DNA from: Mycobacterium heckeshornense
Lineage (GTDB): Bacteria; Actinomycetota; Actinomycetes; Mycobacteriales; Mycobacteriaceae
Assembly (NCBI RefSeq): GCF_016592155.1
Contig: NZ_AP024237.1
Location: 62,001-126,000, forward strand
DNA length: 64,000 nt
Reading direction: 5' to 3'
The notes under the pieces were generated by a model. It saw nothing but the letters and a program-made list of their open reading frames with translations. It did not search any database and was not told the origin of the DNA. Both the position numbers and the translations under genes were made by a program. Shown here in pieces: positions 1-8,493 of this stretch (positions within the stretch are counted from its first letter, which is position 1; each line of letters starts with the position of its first letter).

Positions 1-2
1 GC

Positions 3-587
3 GGCGGGGACACCGGCGCCGACTGTTTGGGCACCGTGCACCGGCAGGGCGCGATCAGCGTGCACCAGTTCGAGATCATGCCACGCCCACCCGACACGCG
101 CGCCGAGTCGACGCCCTGGCCGACCTATCCGCTGATGTACCGTGTCTCGGCGGCCCACGAGGAAGGCGGCGAGCGGGTGTTCTCGGTCAACACCGAGGAA
201 TTCCTGGGCCGCGACGGGCACGTCACCGGGCTGAAGGCGCACGAGGTGCGTATGCAAGACGGCAGGTTCGTCAAGGTCGAGGGCACCGATTTCGAATTGG
301 AAGCCGACTTGGTGTTGCTGGCCATGGGCTTCGTGGGCCCGGAAAGGTCGGGACTGCTCACCGATCTCGGGGTGGAGTTCAACGAGCGCGGGAACGTCGC
401 GCGCGGCGAGGACTTCGAGACGTCGGTGCCCGGTGTGTTCGTTGCCGGCGACATGGGCCGCGGCCAGTCGTTAATCGTGTGGGCCATCGCCGAGGGCCGG
501 GCCGCCGCCGCAGCCGTGGACCGGTATCTGATGGGTCGCAGCGCCCTGCCGGCGCCCATCAAACCGACCGCCGCACCGCAACGTTAG
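3..587 (+). CDS. gltD: Glutamate synthase small subunit, C-terminal part
   Basis: The 3' end of the NADPH-dependent glutamate synthase beta subunit, cut by the window edge. The beta subunit takes electrons from NADPH through FAD and iron-sulfur centres to the large subunit GltB, which forms glutamate from glutamine and 2-oxoglutarate. The visible part opens with GGGDTGADCLGT, the second nucleotide-binding loop of the family. It ends with the FAD-closing segment VPGVFVAGDMGRGQSLIVWAI, split here as VPGVFVAGDM and GRGQSLIVWAI, followed by an alanine-rich helix. It matches Rv3858c in strand and position relative to the following genes. The upstream partner gltB is expected just outside the window. 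Confidence 0.93.
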   Translation, partial: GGDTGADCLGTVHRQGAISVHQFEIMPRPPDTRAESTPWPTYPLMYRVSAAHEEGGERVFSVNTEEFLGRDGHVTGLKAHEVRMQDGRFVKVEGTDFELEADLVLLAMGFVGPERSGLLTDLGVEFNERGNVARGEDFETSVPGVFVAGDMGRGQSLIVWAIAEGRAAAAAVDRYLMGRSALPAPIKPTAAPQR

Positions 588-689
588 TCACGTGCGTCTC
601 ACCGGTATCGCCAGAAACAGCCCGATAACGCTTCGGCGCGTCTTCTATCGTTTGCCAGCAAAGGGGTGTCTAATGGCCGGGTGTGGGCG

Positions 690-704
690 CTACACTCGGT
701 GTAG
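690..704. promoter_or_regulatory. Short inverted repeat with -10-like TACACT
   Basis: CTACAC-TCG-GTGTAG is a perfect 6-bp inverted repeat about 40 bases before a small reading frame. Its left arm contains TACACT, which fits a mycobacterial -10 box (TANNNT). It could be a promoter, an operator, or chance; no -35 box at normal spacing is visible. Confidence 0.25.
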
Positions 705-741
705 ACCCAGGTTAAGTTGACCGATTGCAGGAGTGATTCGC

Positions 742-882
742 GTGCATATCAACCTCATACCTCGGTCACGGGTGGGACGAATTGCCTGGTCATGGTTCCG
801 GCACCCGGTGAAGAGTCGTGAATTTCCGGCCAAGCACGAACGCCTGGTAACCGCCGAGGAACTGTTGCGCTTCGGCGTGTAG
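742..882 (+). CDS. Small basic protein, 46 aa, unknown function
   Basis: A short frame with GTG start, preceded at 728-733 by CAGGAG at good spacing (8 bases), and ending with TAG. The product starts VHINLIPRSRVGRIAWSWF and continues with RHPVKSREFPAKHERLVTAE. It is basic, with no membrane segment and no recognised domain. It lies in the 380-base gap between gltD and the convergent oxidoreductase, in the direction of gltD. The ribosome site and mycobacterial codon usage support it; homology was not tested. Confidence 0.5.
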   Translation: MHINLIPRSRVGRIAWSWFRHPVKSREFPAKHERLVTAEELLRFGV

Positions 883-966
883 CCGCGGCCGCGCTCATGC
901 GACTGGCACCGCGATGCGTTTGCTGGGTGTTATCAAGTCGTGATCGGGCGTTGTGCGCACCGAGAC

Positions 967-1809
967 CTACAGCCCCGAGTCTCGGATCGCGTCGGCCAGC
1001 GGCTCTAGCACCCGCGGGTCGTGCGGCGGCGCGATGTTCACGATGCCCAGATCCAGACCCTCGGCCGCCAGCGCGGCTGCGTTCTCGATCACCTGCGCAT
1101 AATTGCGGTCCGGCCCCAGCATCAGGTGGGCGGAGAGCATGATCTCCCTCGGATCGCGGCCGACGTCTGCGCAGTGCGCGGCCAGCACGTCGCGCTTGCG
1201 GGCGAATTCCGTGGCGGGGCCGCCGACGAAGTTCCAGTGCTGGGCGTAGCGGGCGGTGATGCGCAGTGTGCGTTTTTCGCCGCTGCCGCCGATGCAGATC
1301 GGCGGGTGGGGACGCTGCGGCCCTTTGGGCTCGTTGCGGGCGGCCTTGAGTCGGTAGTACTTGCCGTCGAAGTCGGTCGTCTCCTGGCTGAGCAGACTGG
1401 TCAGTACCTGGCAGGCTTCCTCGAAGCGGTCGAGGCGGTCCTTGATGCTGCCCAGTTCGATGCCGTAGGCACCCGATTCCTCTTCGTTCCAGCCAGCACC
1501 GATGCCCAACTCGAGTCGGCCGTCGGAGATGATGTCGAGCGCCGCGGCCATGTTGGCCAGCACCGCGGGGTGGCGGTAGTGGATGCCGGTCACCAACACG
1601 CCCAGGCGCAGCCGGGTGGTGGCCGCAGCCAGCGCGGTCAGTGTGGTCCAACCTTCCAGGCAGGGGCCGGTGGAATCGGAGAAGATCGGATAGAAGTGGT
1701 CGAAGGTCCACCCGGATTCGTAGACGTCGATGTGGTCGGCGGCCTTCCAGACAGCCAACATGTCAGCCCAGGTGGTGTTCTGCGGAGATGTCTTGAACGC
1801 GAATCGCAT
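967..1809 (-). CDS. LLM-class F420-dependent oxidoreductase
   Basis: A 280-residue luciferase-like monooxygenase of the single-chain TIM-barrel type. In mycobacteria these normally use reduced cofactor F420 rather than FMN. Family features include the N-terminal MRFAFKTSPQNTTWADML, the segment RLRLGVLVTGIHYRHPAVLA, then LDIISDGRLELGIGAGW with the conserved GAGW, and a late PPICIGGSGEKRTLR strand. The substrate cannot be read from sequence. It stands alone on the minus strand, facing gltD on one side and divergent from the membrane gene at 1872. Exact cofactor use is inference from the family. Confidence 0.85.
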   Translation of the reverse strand: MRFAFKTSPQNTTWADMLAVWKAADHIDVYESGWTFDHFYPIFSDSTGPCLEGWTTLTALAAATTRLRLGVLVTGIHYRHPAVLANMAAALDIISDGRLELGIGAGWNEEESGAYGIELGSIKDRLDRFEEACQVLTSLLSQETTDFDGKYYRLKAARNEPKGPQRPHPPICIGGSGEKRTLRITARYAQHWNFVGGPATEFARKRDVLAAHCADVGRDPREIMLSAHLMLGPDRNYAQVIENAAALAAEGLDLGIVNIAPPHDPRVLEPLADAIRDSGL

Positions 1810-1871
1810 TCCACGAGCCTAGTGGGGCCGCGGTCGACATCGGTGCACGGCCAACTAGACTCGCCCGGACC

Positions 1872-2303
1872 ATGGGTCTGGGCATCGACACCAAAATCAC
1901 CCTGCTGTCGGCGGGGCTGATCTTTCTACTCGCGCTTGTCCTCGGTGTCTGGAAGTACCGACAGATTATGGTTGCCGCCGACCACCGGGCGCATCCCTAC
2001 GTTGACATCGCGCACCGCGCGGCGCTGCTCTATGCGTTTGCGACGCTATTGGTCGCGGTTTTCGTCGAACTCAGCGCCTGGCCGACGTGGGTTAATCTCA
2101 CCGCGGCGATGGTGGTGGTGTTCTTCTTCGTTGCGGCCATCGCCAGCTACATCGACCACGGCTTGCGCCGTGACACCACCAATCAATTCGAACATGCCGA
2201 CCGCAGGCTGCAACTGGAGATGGCGTCGCTCATCGCCGGTGAGATCGGTGGGTTCGCGGTCATCTTGGCGGGGTTCATCGCCGGCCAATTCATCACTGGT
2301 TGA
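1872..2303 (+). CDS. Conserved integral membrane protein (Rv3857c position)
   Basis: A 143-residue membrane protein with about four hydrophobic spans: residues 8-26, 51-68, 72-94 and 122-141. A charged loop DHGLRRDTTNQFEHADRRLQ precedes the last span. No catalytic motif is recognised. It starts with ATG, ends 20 bases before the PHP protein and is probably co-transcribed with it. In H37Rv the corresponding slot is Rv3857c, annotated as a possible membrane protein. Function unknown. Confidence 0.8.
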   Translation: MGLGIDTKITLLSAGLIFLLALVLGVWKYRQIMVAADHRAHPYVDIAHRAALLYAFATLLVAVFVELSAWPTWVNLTAAMVVVFFFVAAIASYIDHGLRRDTTNQFEHADRRLQLEMASLIAGEIGGFAVILAGFIAGQFITG

Positions 2304-2322
2304 CGACAGGCAGACTTGGGTT

Positions 2323-3327
2323 ATGGATCCGGTGGCCGCGCTGCGACAGATCGCCTACTACAAGGATCGTGCCCGCGAAGACCCCCGCCGAGTGATGGCC
2401 TACCGCAACGCCGCCGACGTCGTCGAGGCGCTAGACGATGCCGAGCGCGAACGGCACGGTCAGGCCAAGAGCTGGCAGTCGTTGCCGGGGATCGGGCCTA
2501 AAACCGCGAAAGTGATCGACCAGGCCTGGTCCGGACGGGAGCCCGACCTGTTGGTCGAATTACGCTCCGCTGCAGGGGATCTCGGCGGCGGTGAACTACG
2601 CGCAGCGCTGCGCGGGGATTTGCACCTGCACTCGAATTGGTCGGACGGCTCGGCGCCCATCGAGGAGATGATGGCGACCGCCGCCGCGCTCGGCCATGAA
2701 TACTGCGCGGTGACCGACCACTCCCCGCGGCTGACGATCGCCAACGGACTCTCGCCGCAGCGGCTGCGCGAACAACTGGAGGTGATCGAGGGGCTGCGCG
2801 AACGGTTCGCGCCCATGCGGATCCTGGCCGGGATCGAGGTGGACATCCTCGACGACGGCAGCCTCGACCAGGACCCCGAACTGCTGGAGCGCCTCGACGT
2901 CGTGGTGGCCAGTGTGCACTCGAAACTGTCCATGGATGCGCAGGCCATGACCCGGCGGATGGTGCGCGCGGTGTCCAACGTCCACGTCGACGTGCTCGGG
3001 CACTGCACCGGCCGGCTGGTGGCGGGCAATCGCGGTATCCGCCCCGAATCCAAGTTCGACGCCGCAACGGTTTTCGCCGCCTGCCGCGACCACGGCACCG
3101 CGGTGGAGATCAACTCCCGGCCTGAACGCCGCGATCCGCCGCGGCGCTTGATCGACCTCGCGCTCAAGATCGGCTGCAATTTCAGCATCGACACCGACGC
3201 TCACGCCCCCGGCCAACTCGACTTCCTCGGCTACGGTGCACAACGCGCTCTGGACGCCGGCGTGCCGACCGAGCGGATCGTCAACACCTGGCCGGTGGAT
3301 AACCTGCTCGCCTGGACGACGGCGTGA
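2323..3327 (+). CDS. PHP-domain phosphoesterase with helix-hairpin-helix (Rv3856c family)
   Basis: A 334-residue protein built like the C-terminal half of family X DNA polymerases. A helix-hairpin-helix segment, LPGIGPKTAKVIDQ, lies near residue 55. A PHP domain starts at DLHLHSNWSDGSAPIEEM near residue 100, with the metal-binding motifs HxH, TDHSPRL, GIEVDIL and the late DTDAHAPGQLDFL. PHP domains carry metal-dependent phosphoesterase activity. No polymerase domain is present, so this is the stand-alone form found in mycobacteria. The ATG at 2323 gives a length like Rv3856c (about 335 aa); an upstream extension in the same frame overlaps the membrane gene and was not used. Confidence 0.88.
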   Translation: MDPVAALRQIAYYKDRAREDPRRVMAYRNAADVVEALDDAERERHGQAKSWQSLPGIGPKTAKVIDQAWSGREPDLLVELRSAAGDLGGGELRAALRGDLHLHSNWSDGSAPIEEMMATAAALGHEYCAVTDHSPRLTIANGLSPQRLREQLEVIEGLRERFAPMRILAGIEVDILDDGSLDQDPELLERLDVVVASVHSKLSMDAQAMTRRMVRAVSNVHVDVLGHCTGRLVAGNRGIRPESKFDAATVFAACRDHGTAVEINSRPERRDPPRRLIDLALKIGCNFSIDTDAHAPGQLDFLGYGAQRALDAGVPTERIVNTWPVDNLLAWTTA

Positions 3328-3408
3328 GGCGTCGTGCCGCCGAGTGGCCAATTATGTTAGGTCCGTGGGCAACTCGCGCTATGAACCGGCCATTCGGCGG
3401 GTAGGAAA

Positions 3409-4629
3409 TCAGTCCGGCAGGTGCGGCATCTCAATACCGGGGTCGCGGCCGAGTTGCACCGCGCGGGTCAGCGCCGACTTGCCGAAGCGTCGCCGCACCC
3501 CGTCGACGGCGGCGTCGATGGCCAACGGCCGCAGCTCGTCCGCGGTGAAAGGCAGCGTCAATTGCTCGGCGCCGCTGCGGTCGATACCCGAGACCGCGCA
3601 GCCGAGCAGCGTCAGTCCCCGCTCGGCAATGAGCGGACCGGCGGATGCGACCAGCTGCCGGGCGGCGGCGAGGATGGTCTGGGTCGACGACGTCGGCCAC
3701 GGCAAGGTCCGCGACCGTGTCGCGCGGCTGAAGTCGGCGAACCTCAGCCGCAGCACGACGGTGCGGCCGCTGCGCCCGGCCGTGCGCATGCGGGTGGCAA
3801 TCCGGTCGACCAGGCTGATCACCACGGCGTCGATCTCGGCGTCCGACATGCTGGGCCCCGCGCGACCGAGCGCACGCTGGGCGCCCACCGATCGGCGACG
3901 TACGGCGGTGCTGACCCGGCGCCGGTCGATGTTGCGCGACAGCGCATACAGCCGGTAGTCCATCGCCTGGCCCACCAGCGAGGCCAGCATGGACTCGCTG
4001 AGCTCGGCCACGTCGGCGACGGTTTCGATGCCGTGTGCGTGGAGCTTGTCGGCGGTCTTGGCGCCCACACCCCACAGTCGACGCACCGGCAGCGGATGCA
4101 GGAATGCCAGCTCCCGGTCCGGTGGCACCACCAGCAGGCCGTTCGGCTTGGCTTGCTGGCTGGCCACTTTGGCGAGGAACTTCGTTCGGGCAACACCGAC
4201 GGTGATGGGCAGGCCGACGCGGTCGCGCACGTCAGCGCGCAACCGCGCGGCAATCTGGACCGGCGCACCGGATACTCGGCGCAGCCCGCTCACGTCGAGG
4301 AACGCCTCGTCCACCGAGACCGCCTCCACCAGCGGCGTGGTGTCGCGGAATACCTCGAACACCGCGTCGCTGGCCCGCAGGTAGGCGCTGATCCGGGGCG
4401 GCATCACCACGGCATGGGGACACAGCTGTCGCGCTTGGGCTCCGCTCATCGCCGGGCGCACGCCATAGGCCTTGGCCTCGTAGCTGGCGGCCAGCACCAC
4501 CCCGGCGCCGACGATCACCGGCCGGCCGCGCAGAGCCGGTTCGTCGCGTTGTTCGACCGACGCGTAGAACGAGTCCAGGTCGGCGTGCAAGATGGACGGC
4601 TGGCGACCGGCAGAGGCCCGCACGAACAT
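3409..4629 (-). CDS. dinB3: Y-family DNA polymerase IV, DinB3-like
   Basis: A 406-residue translesion polymerase. Catalytic acidic motifs are visible as LHADLDSFYASVEQRDE (first aspartate) and SVDEAFLDVSGL (SxDE). The thumb and little-finger regions follow. A beta-clamp binding peptide, QLTLPF, sits near residue 368 and suggests that it docks on the sliding clamp. It lies between the PHP protein and ethR. In M. smegmatis the third DinB paralogue is, as I recall, found at this ethR/ethA locus, while M. tuberculosis lacks a polymerase here. The paralogue name rests on that synteny and not on a phylogeny. Confidence 0.87.
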   Translation of the reverse strand: MFVRASAGRQPSILHADLDSFYASVEQRDEPALRGRPVIVGAGVVLAASYEAKAYGVRPAMSGAQARQLCPHAVVMPPRISAYLRASDAVFEVFRDTTPLVEAVSVDEAFLDVSGLRRVSGAPVQIAARLRADVRDRVGLPITVGVARTKFLAKVASQQAKPNGLLVVPPDRELAFLHPLPVRRLWGVGAKTADKLHAHGIETVADVAELSESMLASLVGQAMDYRLYALSRNIDRRRVSTAVRRRSVGAQRALGRAGPSMSDAEIDAVVISLVDRIATRMRTAGRSGRTVVLRLRFADFSRATRSRTLPWPTSSTQTILAAARQLVASAGPLIAERGLTLLGCAVSGIDRSGAEQLTLPFTADELRPLAIDAAVDGVRRRFGKSALTRAVQLGRDPGIEMPHLPD

Positions 4630-4653
4630 ATGTTCGCATATCCGGGCGACGGG

Positions 4654-5292
4654 TTAACTCGGTTCGCCGTAGATGCTGGTGACCCAGATGTGCACCAGCG
4701 TGTCGAGCAGATGCTCGTTGGGCACTGACGGACGCGCGTGCGCGAACGACGCCAACATCACCTTCTCGTTGAGCAGGTTCAGCGCCGCGGACAGGTCGTG
4801 AGCCGGCAGGGTCGCCGGCGCCGCACCGCGGGCGCGTTCGGCTTCGATCACCGTCGCGGCATGGGCGACCCACTTCTGCATAAACCGCGACCAGAGTTCG
4901 CGGACATCGTCGTTGGTGCGGGCGGCATCGGCGGCAAGAGAAACCGCGCGGTGCGCGCTGAACGTTTCGACGAAAACGTTGATACCGGTGCGCCACAGAG
5001 CCTTTGTGTCGGCCGGGGGATTGGCGACCATGCGTTCCAGCGCGGAGTCGGCCTCGACGATCACCCGCTCGAACAAGGTGAGCAGTACCGCGTCCTTGGA
5101 GGGGAAATAGAAGTAAAAGGTCGGCCTCGACAGCCCGGCGCCCTTCGCCAGGTCGTCCACCGAGATCTCGGCGAGCGGGCGCTGCTCCAGCAGCCGTTCG
5201 GCGGTGGTCAGGATCGCGAGCTCACGGTCGTCGCCCGACGGGCGCGCCGAACGTCGGCCATGGGAGGTGCGGGCGGGGCTGACGGTCGTCAC
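4654..5292 (-). CDS. ethR: TetR-family repressor EthR
   Basis: A 212-residue TetR/AcrR regulator that represses the divergent ethA. The N-terminal helix-turn-helix reads ISVDDLAKGAGLSRPTFYFY followed by FPSKDAVLL, nearly identical to M. tuberculosis EthR as I remember it. The C-terminal half is the ligand-binding pocket and ends in LVHIWVTSIYGEPS. The GTG at 5292 gives the EthR-like start VTTVSPARTSHGRRSARPSG and the usual length. An upstream in-frame start would run into the operator. EthR is the target of ethionamide-boosting compounds in M. tuberculosis. Confidence 0.93.
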   Translation of the reverse strand: MTTVSPARTSHGRRSARPSGDDRELAILTTAERLLEQRPLAEISVDDLAKGAGLSRPTFYFYFPSKDAVLLTLFERVIVEADSALERMVANPPADTKALWRTGINVFVETFSAHRAVSLAADAARTNDDVRELWSRFMQKWVAHAATVIEAERARGAAPATLPAHDLSAALNLLNEKVMLASFAHARPSVPNEHLLDTLVHIWVTSIYGEPS

Positions 5293-5309
5293 GGCTGCTA
5301 CTTTACACG

Positions 5310-5357
5310 GTGTCGACGAATTCAACACTGTGTTGACGAACTCGACACTGTGTTGAT
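5310..5357. promoter_or_regulatory. EthR operator in the ethR-ethA intergenic region
   Basis: Between the divergent ethR and ethA starts lie two tandem, about 20-base direct repeats, each of the form TYGACGAAYTCRACACTGTG, at about 5313 and 5333. They are followed by a third partial copy, TTGATACC. This is the organisation of the long operator on which EthR multimerises in M. tuberculosis. The repeats are seen directly; occupancy by EthR is inferred. Confidence 0.8.
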
Positions 5358-5369
5358 ACCGTTGGTCCC

Positions 5370-6839
5370 ATGACTGAGCACCTCGACGTGGTCATCGTCG
5401 GAGCCGGCATTTCCGGCATCAGCGCGGCATGGCACCTGCAGAACCGTTGCCCGGCTAAGAGCTACACCATCCTCGAGCGCCGCGACGACCTCGGCGGCAC
5501 CTGGGACCTGTTCAAATATCCGGGCATCCGCTCCGACTCGGACATGTTCACGCTGGGCTTCCGGTTCAAGCCGTGGCGTTCGGCGAAATCGATCGCCGAT
5601 GGCGCGTCGATCAAGGCCTACCTCAAGGAGGCCGCGGCGGAAAACGGTATCGACCGGCGCATTCGTTATCGCCACCGAGTAGTGGCCGCCGATTGGTCCG
5701 ACGCCGACAACCGCTGGACGCTCACCGTCGACAACGACGGCGGGCGCAGCCAGATCAGCTGCACATTCCTGTTCGCGTGCAGCGGCTACTACAACTACGA
5801 CGAGGGCTATTCGCCCAAGTTCGAGGGCTCGCAGGATTTCGCCGGCACCATCGTCCACCCGCAGCACTGGCCGGAGGATCTGGACTACAGGGGCAAGAAG
5901 ATCGTCGTCATCGGATCGGGCGCTACGGCGGTGACTCTCATTCCAGCCCTGGTGAATTCGGGTGCCGGGCACGTGACCATGTTGCAGCGCTCGCCGACAT
6001 ACATCGGGTCGCTGCCCGAAGTGGACCCGTTCGCCGAGCGGGCCAACCGGCTGCTGCCGGACAAGGCGGCGCACGTCGCCAACCGATGGAAGGCGATCGC
6101 GTTCAGCACGCTGCAGTATCAGCTTTCCCGGCGCTTCCCCAACTACATGCGCAAGATGCTGATGACGATGGCAAAACGGCGTCTGCCCGAGGGCTACGAC
6201 GTCGAAAAGCATTTCGGCCCACGCTACAAGGTATGGGATCAGCGTTTATGCTTGGCGCCCAACGGGGATCTGTTCCGCGCCATCCGGCACGGACAGGCCG
6301 ACGTCGTTACCGATACCATCGACCGGTTCACCACGACCGGGATCAGGCTGAGCTCGGGTGACGAACTGCAAGCCGACATCATCATCACCGCGACAGGTTT
6401 GAACCTGCAGCTGTTCGGTGGTGCCCAGATCCGGCGCAACGGTATCCCGGTCGAACTCAACGAGACGATGGCCTACAAGGGCATGATGCTGACCGACGTG
6501 CCGAACATGGCATTTACCATCGGCTACACCAATGCGTCGTGGACGCTCAAGGCCGACCTGGTTTCGGAGTTCGTCTGCCGGTTGCTCAACTACATGGATG
6601 CCAACGACTTTGACACGGTGGTGCCACAACACCCCGGAAACTCGGTAGACGAGCGCCCACTGCTGGATTTCACCCCGGGTTACGTGCTGCGGGCACTGGA
6701 CTACCTGCCGAAAGCCGGTTCCCGAATCCCGTGGCGGCTCAAGCAGAACTACCTGCTGGACCTGCGCTTACTGCGGCGCGGCCGAGTCGACGACGAGGCC
6801 CTGGATTTCCGCAGGCACCGGGTCGCGGTGGCCGCCTAG
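5370..6839 (+). CDS. ethA: FAD-containing Baeyer-Villiger monooxygenase EthA
   Basis: A 489-residue flavin monooxygenase, the exact usual length of EthA, which activates ethionamide and related thioamides and oxidises ketones. Residues 7-20 hold the FAD Rossmann loop VIVGAGISGISAAWHL. The sequence DLGGTWDLFKYPGIRSDSDM carries the GG[T]WxxxxYPG-type motif. The Baeyer-Villiger fingerprint appears as FAGTIVHPQHWPEDLDY, and the NADPH loop as IVVIGSGATAVTLIPAL. It diverges from ethR with 77 bases between starts. Confidence 0.95.
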   Translation: MTEHLDVVIVGAGISGISAAWHLQNRCPAKSYTILERRDDLGGTWDLFKYPGIRSDSDMFTLGFRFKPWRSAKSIADGASIKAYLKEAAAENGIDRRIRYRHRVVAADWSDADNRWTLTVDNDGGRSQISCTFLFACSGYYNYDEGYSPKFEGSQDFAGTIVHPQHWPEDLDYRGKKIVVIGSGATAVTLIPALVNSGAGHVTMLQRSPTYIGSLPEVDPFAERANRLLPDKAAHVANRWKAIAFSTLQYQLSRRFPNYMRKMLMTMAKRRLPEGYDVEKHFGPRYKVWDQRLCLAPNGDLFRAIRHGQADVVTDTIDRFTTTGIRLSSGDELQADIIITATGLNLQLFGGAQIRRNGIPVELNETMAYKGMMLTDVPNMAFTIGYTNASWTLKADLVSEFVCRLLNYMDANDFDTVVPQHPGNSVDERPLLDFTPGYVLRALDYLPKAGSRIPWRLKQNYLLDLRLLRRGRVDDEALDFRRHRVAVAA

Positions 6840-6858
6840 CCCACGGCGCTCCCGCGGG

Positions 6859-7332
6859 TCAGGTGACGACGATTCCGTCGTCGTCGCTGTAGAGGATGTC
6901 GCCGGGCACGAACGTCACCCCGCCCAGGTCGATCGCGACATCGCGCTCACCGGCGCCGGTTTTGGCGCTCTTGCGCGGATTGGTGCCGAGCGCCTTGATC
7001 CCGATGTCGATGTCGCGCAGCCTGGCGGCGTCGCGTACCGCGCCGTGCACGACGAGCCCGGCCCAGCCGTTGCAGCGGGCCAGCTCGGCGATGACATCGC
7101 CGACCAGTGCGGTATGCAACGAACCGGCGCCGTCGATCACCAGCACTGCGCCGTGGCCGGGTTCGGAGAGCACCGCTTTCACCAGAGCGTTGTCCTGGAA
7201 ACAGCGCACGGTGCTGATCGGTCCGGCGAACTGGCGACGGCCCCCGAACTGGTAAAACTGGATGTCACAACTGCGCACGGCGTCGCCGATGTCGTCGACC
7301 AGGTCGGCGGTGGGCCGGAATGTCACGGCCAC
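6859..7332 (-). CDS. rraA: RraA-family protein (Rv3853)
   Basis: A 157-residue RraA homologue. In E. coli RraA binds RNase E and inhibits it. Related proteins are aldolases or lyases, and the older name MenG is not supported by function. Family signatures include [37 protein letters not shown] and the closing [16 protein letters not shown]. The GTG start at 7332 gives [16 protein letters not shown]. It is the last gene of a minus-strand run, 4 bases downstream of the restored hns stop. Confidence 0.92.
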   Translation of the reverse strand: MAVTFRPTADLVDDIGDAVRSCDIQFYQFGGRRQFAGPISTVRCFQDNALVKAVLSEPGHGAVLVIDGAGSLHTALVGDVIAELARCNGWAGLVVHGAVRDAARLRDIDIGIKALGTNPRKSAKTGAGERDVAIDLGGVTFVPGDILYSDDDGIVVT

Positions 7333-7336
7333 CGGT

Positions 7337-7850
7337 TCAGCGGCGTCGCAGCTGTCGGATCAGCAGCAGCGTGATCAGGCCGATGGCGACCGCGACCACC
7401 AGCGGCACCGGGGAGCGGGCAGCCGACGGCAGCGCGGTTGCCGGGGGGAACCGGGTTGTCGGCGGCTTCTACTGTCGACTTAGCTTGCGCCGCAGCTTGT
7501 TTGGCTCCCGCGGCAAGCTGGCCGTTGGTTTCGACACGCGGAGCGGCGGGCAGGTCAGCCTTGGCGGGGGCCGCCTTCTTGGCGGGAGGTTTCCTGTCGG
7601 CCGATTTCTTTGCAGGCGCCTTCTTGGCGGCGGCTTTCGGGGCCTTCTTCACGTCTTTCGCGGCCTTGGCGGGCGCCTTCTTGACGGCGGTCTTCTTCGC
7701 CGCTTTCTGCGGTGGCTTCACGGCCGGCGTCTGGTCCCCCGGCGGCTTCCGGTCGGCCGGCGCCGCCGGTCCGGGCTCGGCGGCTGGCCGTGCGGGCGGT
7801 GTCGGTGCCGCGCCGGGCGCGTCTTCTGGGTGATCCTGCGGGTCTGCCAT
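7337..7850 (-). pseudogene. hns: Membrane-anchored nucleoid protein Hns (Rv3852), frameshifted at a G tract
   Basis: The N-terminal part (ATG at 7850, AAAGGAGC ribosome site) is Pro/Ala-rich and then Lys/Ala-rich with repeated KKAPAK motifs, like histone tails. It continues through RVETNGQLAAGAKQAAAQAK, as in Rv3852. At the C6 run of the coding strand (G6 at 7443-7448) the frame changes. Read in the open frame it continues to 7323 with unrelated RGRHRPDHAA sequence. Dropping one base gives the expected tail [25 protein letters not shown] and a stop at 7337, just before rraA. That tail is the membrane anchor. The shift may be real or a sequencing error. Confidence 0.8.
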
Positions 7851-7968
7851 GCGGCTGCTCCTTTGCAGATTCTCGTCGCGTTCGCCAGTCGCGTACACCA
7901 GCACTCGAATCCCCATCATGCCAGCACCGGTGGCCGAAAACGGCTGGGGAGGCCAGCCGGCGGAACGC

Positions 7969-8488
7969 TCACGACCGGCGGCGCCGCGCTGCCCACAACG
8001 CCGCGCCGGCAACCAGCACGACGGCGCCGAGCGCAAACGGCCAGACCGGGATCGCTCGCGGGGGGGCCAGCGCCGGAATATGCCGCGGGTCCAGGCTCAC
8101 CGGTGCCCGGCACGGTGAGCCGAAACGCCCACGACCCCGACACCACATGGCCGTCCGCGGACGTCACCCGGTAGTTCACCGTGTAGGTGCCAACCGGTCC
8201 CAGCGGCCGGACGCCGACGCTGACGACCGCGCCCTGCACCTGCGGCTGGCCCGATGACCACAGGTTTGCGTCCGGGCCGACCACCGTCATCGCCGCAAAG
8301 CTGGTCTGGATCGGCTCGTTGAAGGTGGCGCTGACTCGTGGCGGGCCGGTGGTCAGCACGGCATTTTCCGGTGGATCCGCGGACACCCGGATGGCGTGCG
8401 CGGCGACGGTCGCGCCGTTGACAGCACCGGCCCACATGGTCGCGGCGAGGAGCAGACCGAGGGTCGCTGCGCGGGCTGCGCCGGTCAT
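7969..8488 (-). pseudogene. CopC-domain copper protein, frameshifted at a G tract
   Basis: An exported copper-binding protein of the CopC/YobA family. A signal peptide runs from the ATG at 8488 to about residue 30. The mature start HAIRVSADPPENAVL and the segment VTSADGHVVSGSWAFRL carry the His ligands of the Cu(II) site. After the domain, the open frame turns into Arg-rich sequence at a run of seven C (G7 on the plus strand, 8060-8066). Deleting one base gives AIPVWPFALGAVVLVAGAAL and AARRRRS, a C-terminal membrane anchor, with stop at 7969. It follows the YcnI gene by 5 bases. Confidence 0.75.
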
Positions 8489-8493
8489 CAGCC

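Noticed and set aside
1936..2322. N-terminal extension of the PHP protein
   Set aside because: It overlaps the membrane gene in another frame and is Arg/Ser-rich; the ATG at 2323 gives the family length.
7323..8174. Long plus-strand frames rich in Arg/Gly/Ala antisense to hns and copC
   Set aside because: Arg/Gly-rich translations of GC-rich antisense DNA; the minus strand has recognisable proteins with ribosome sites.
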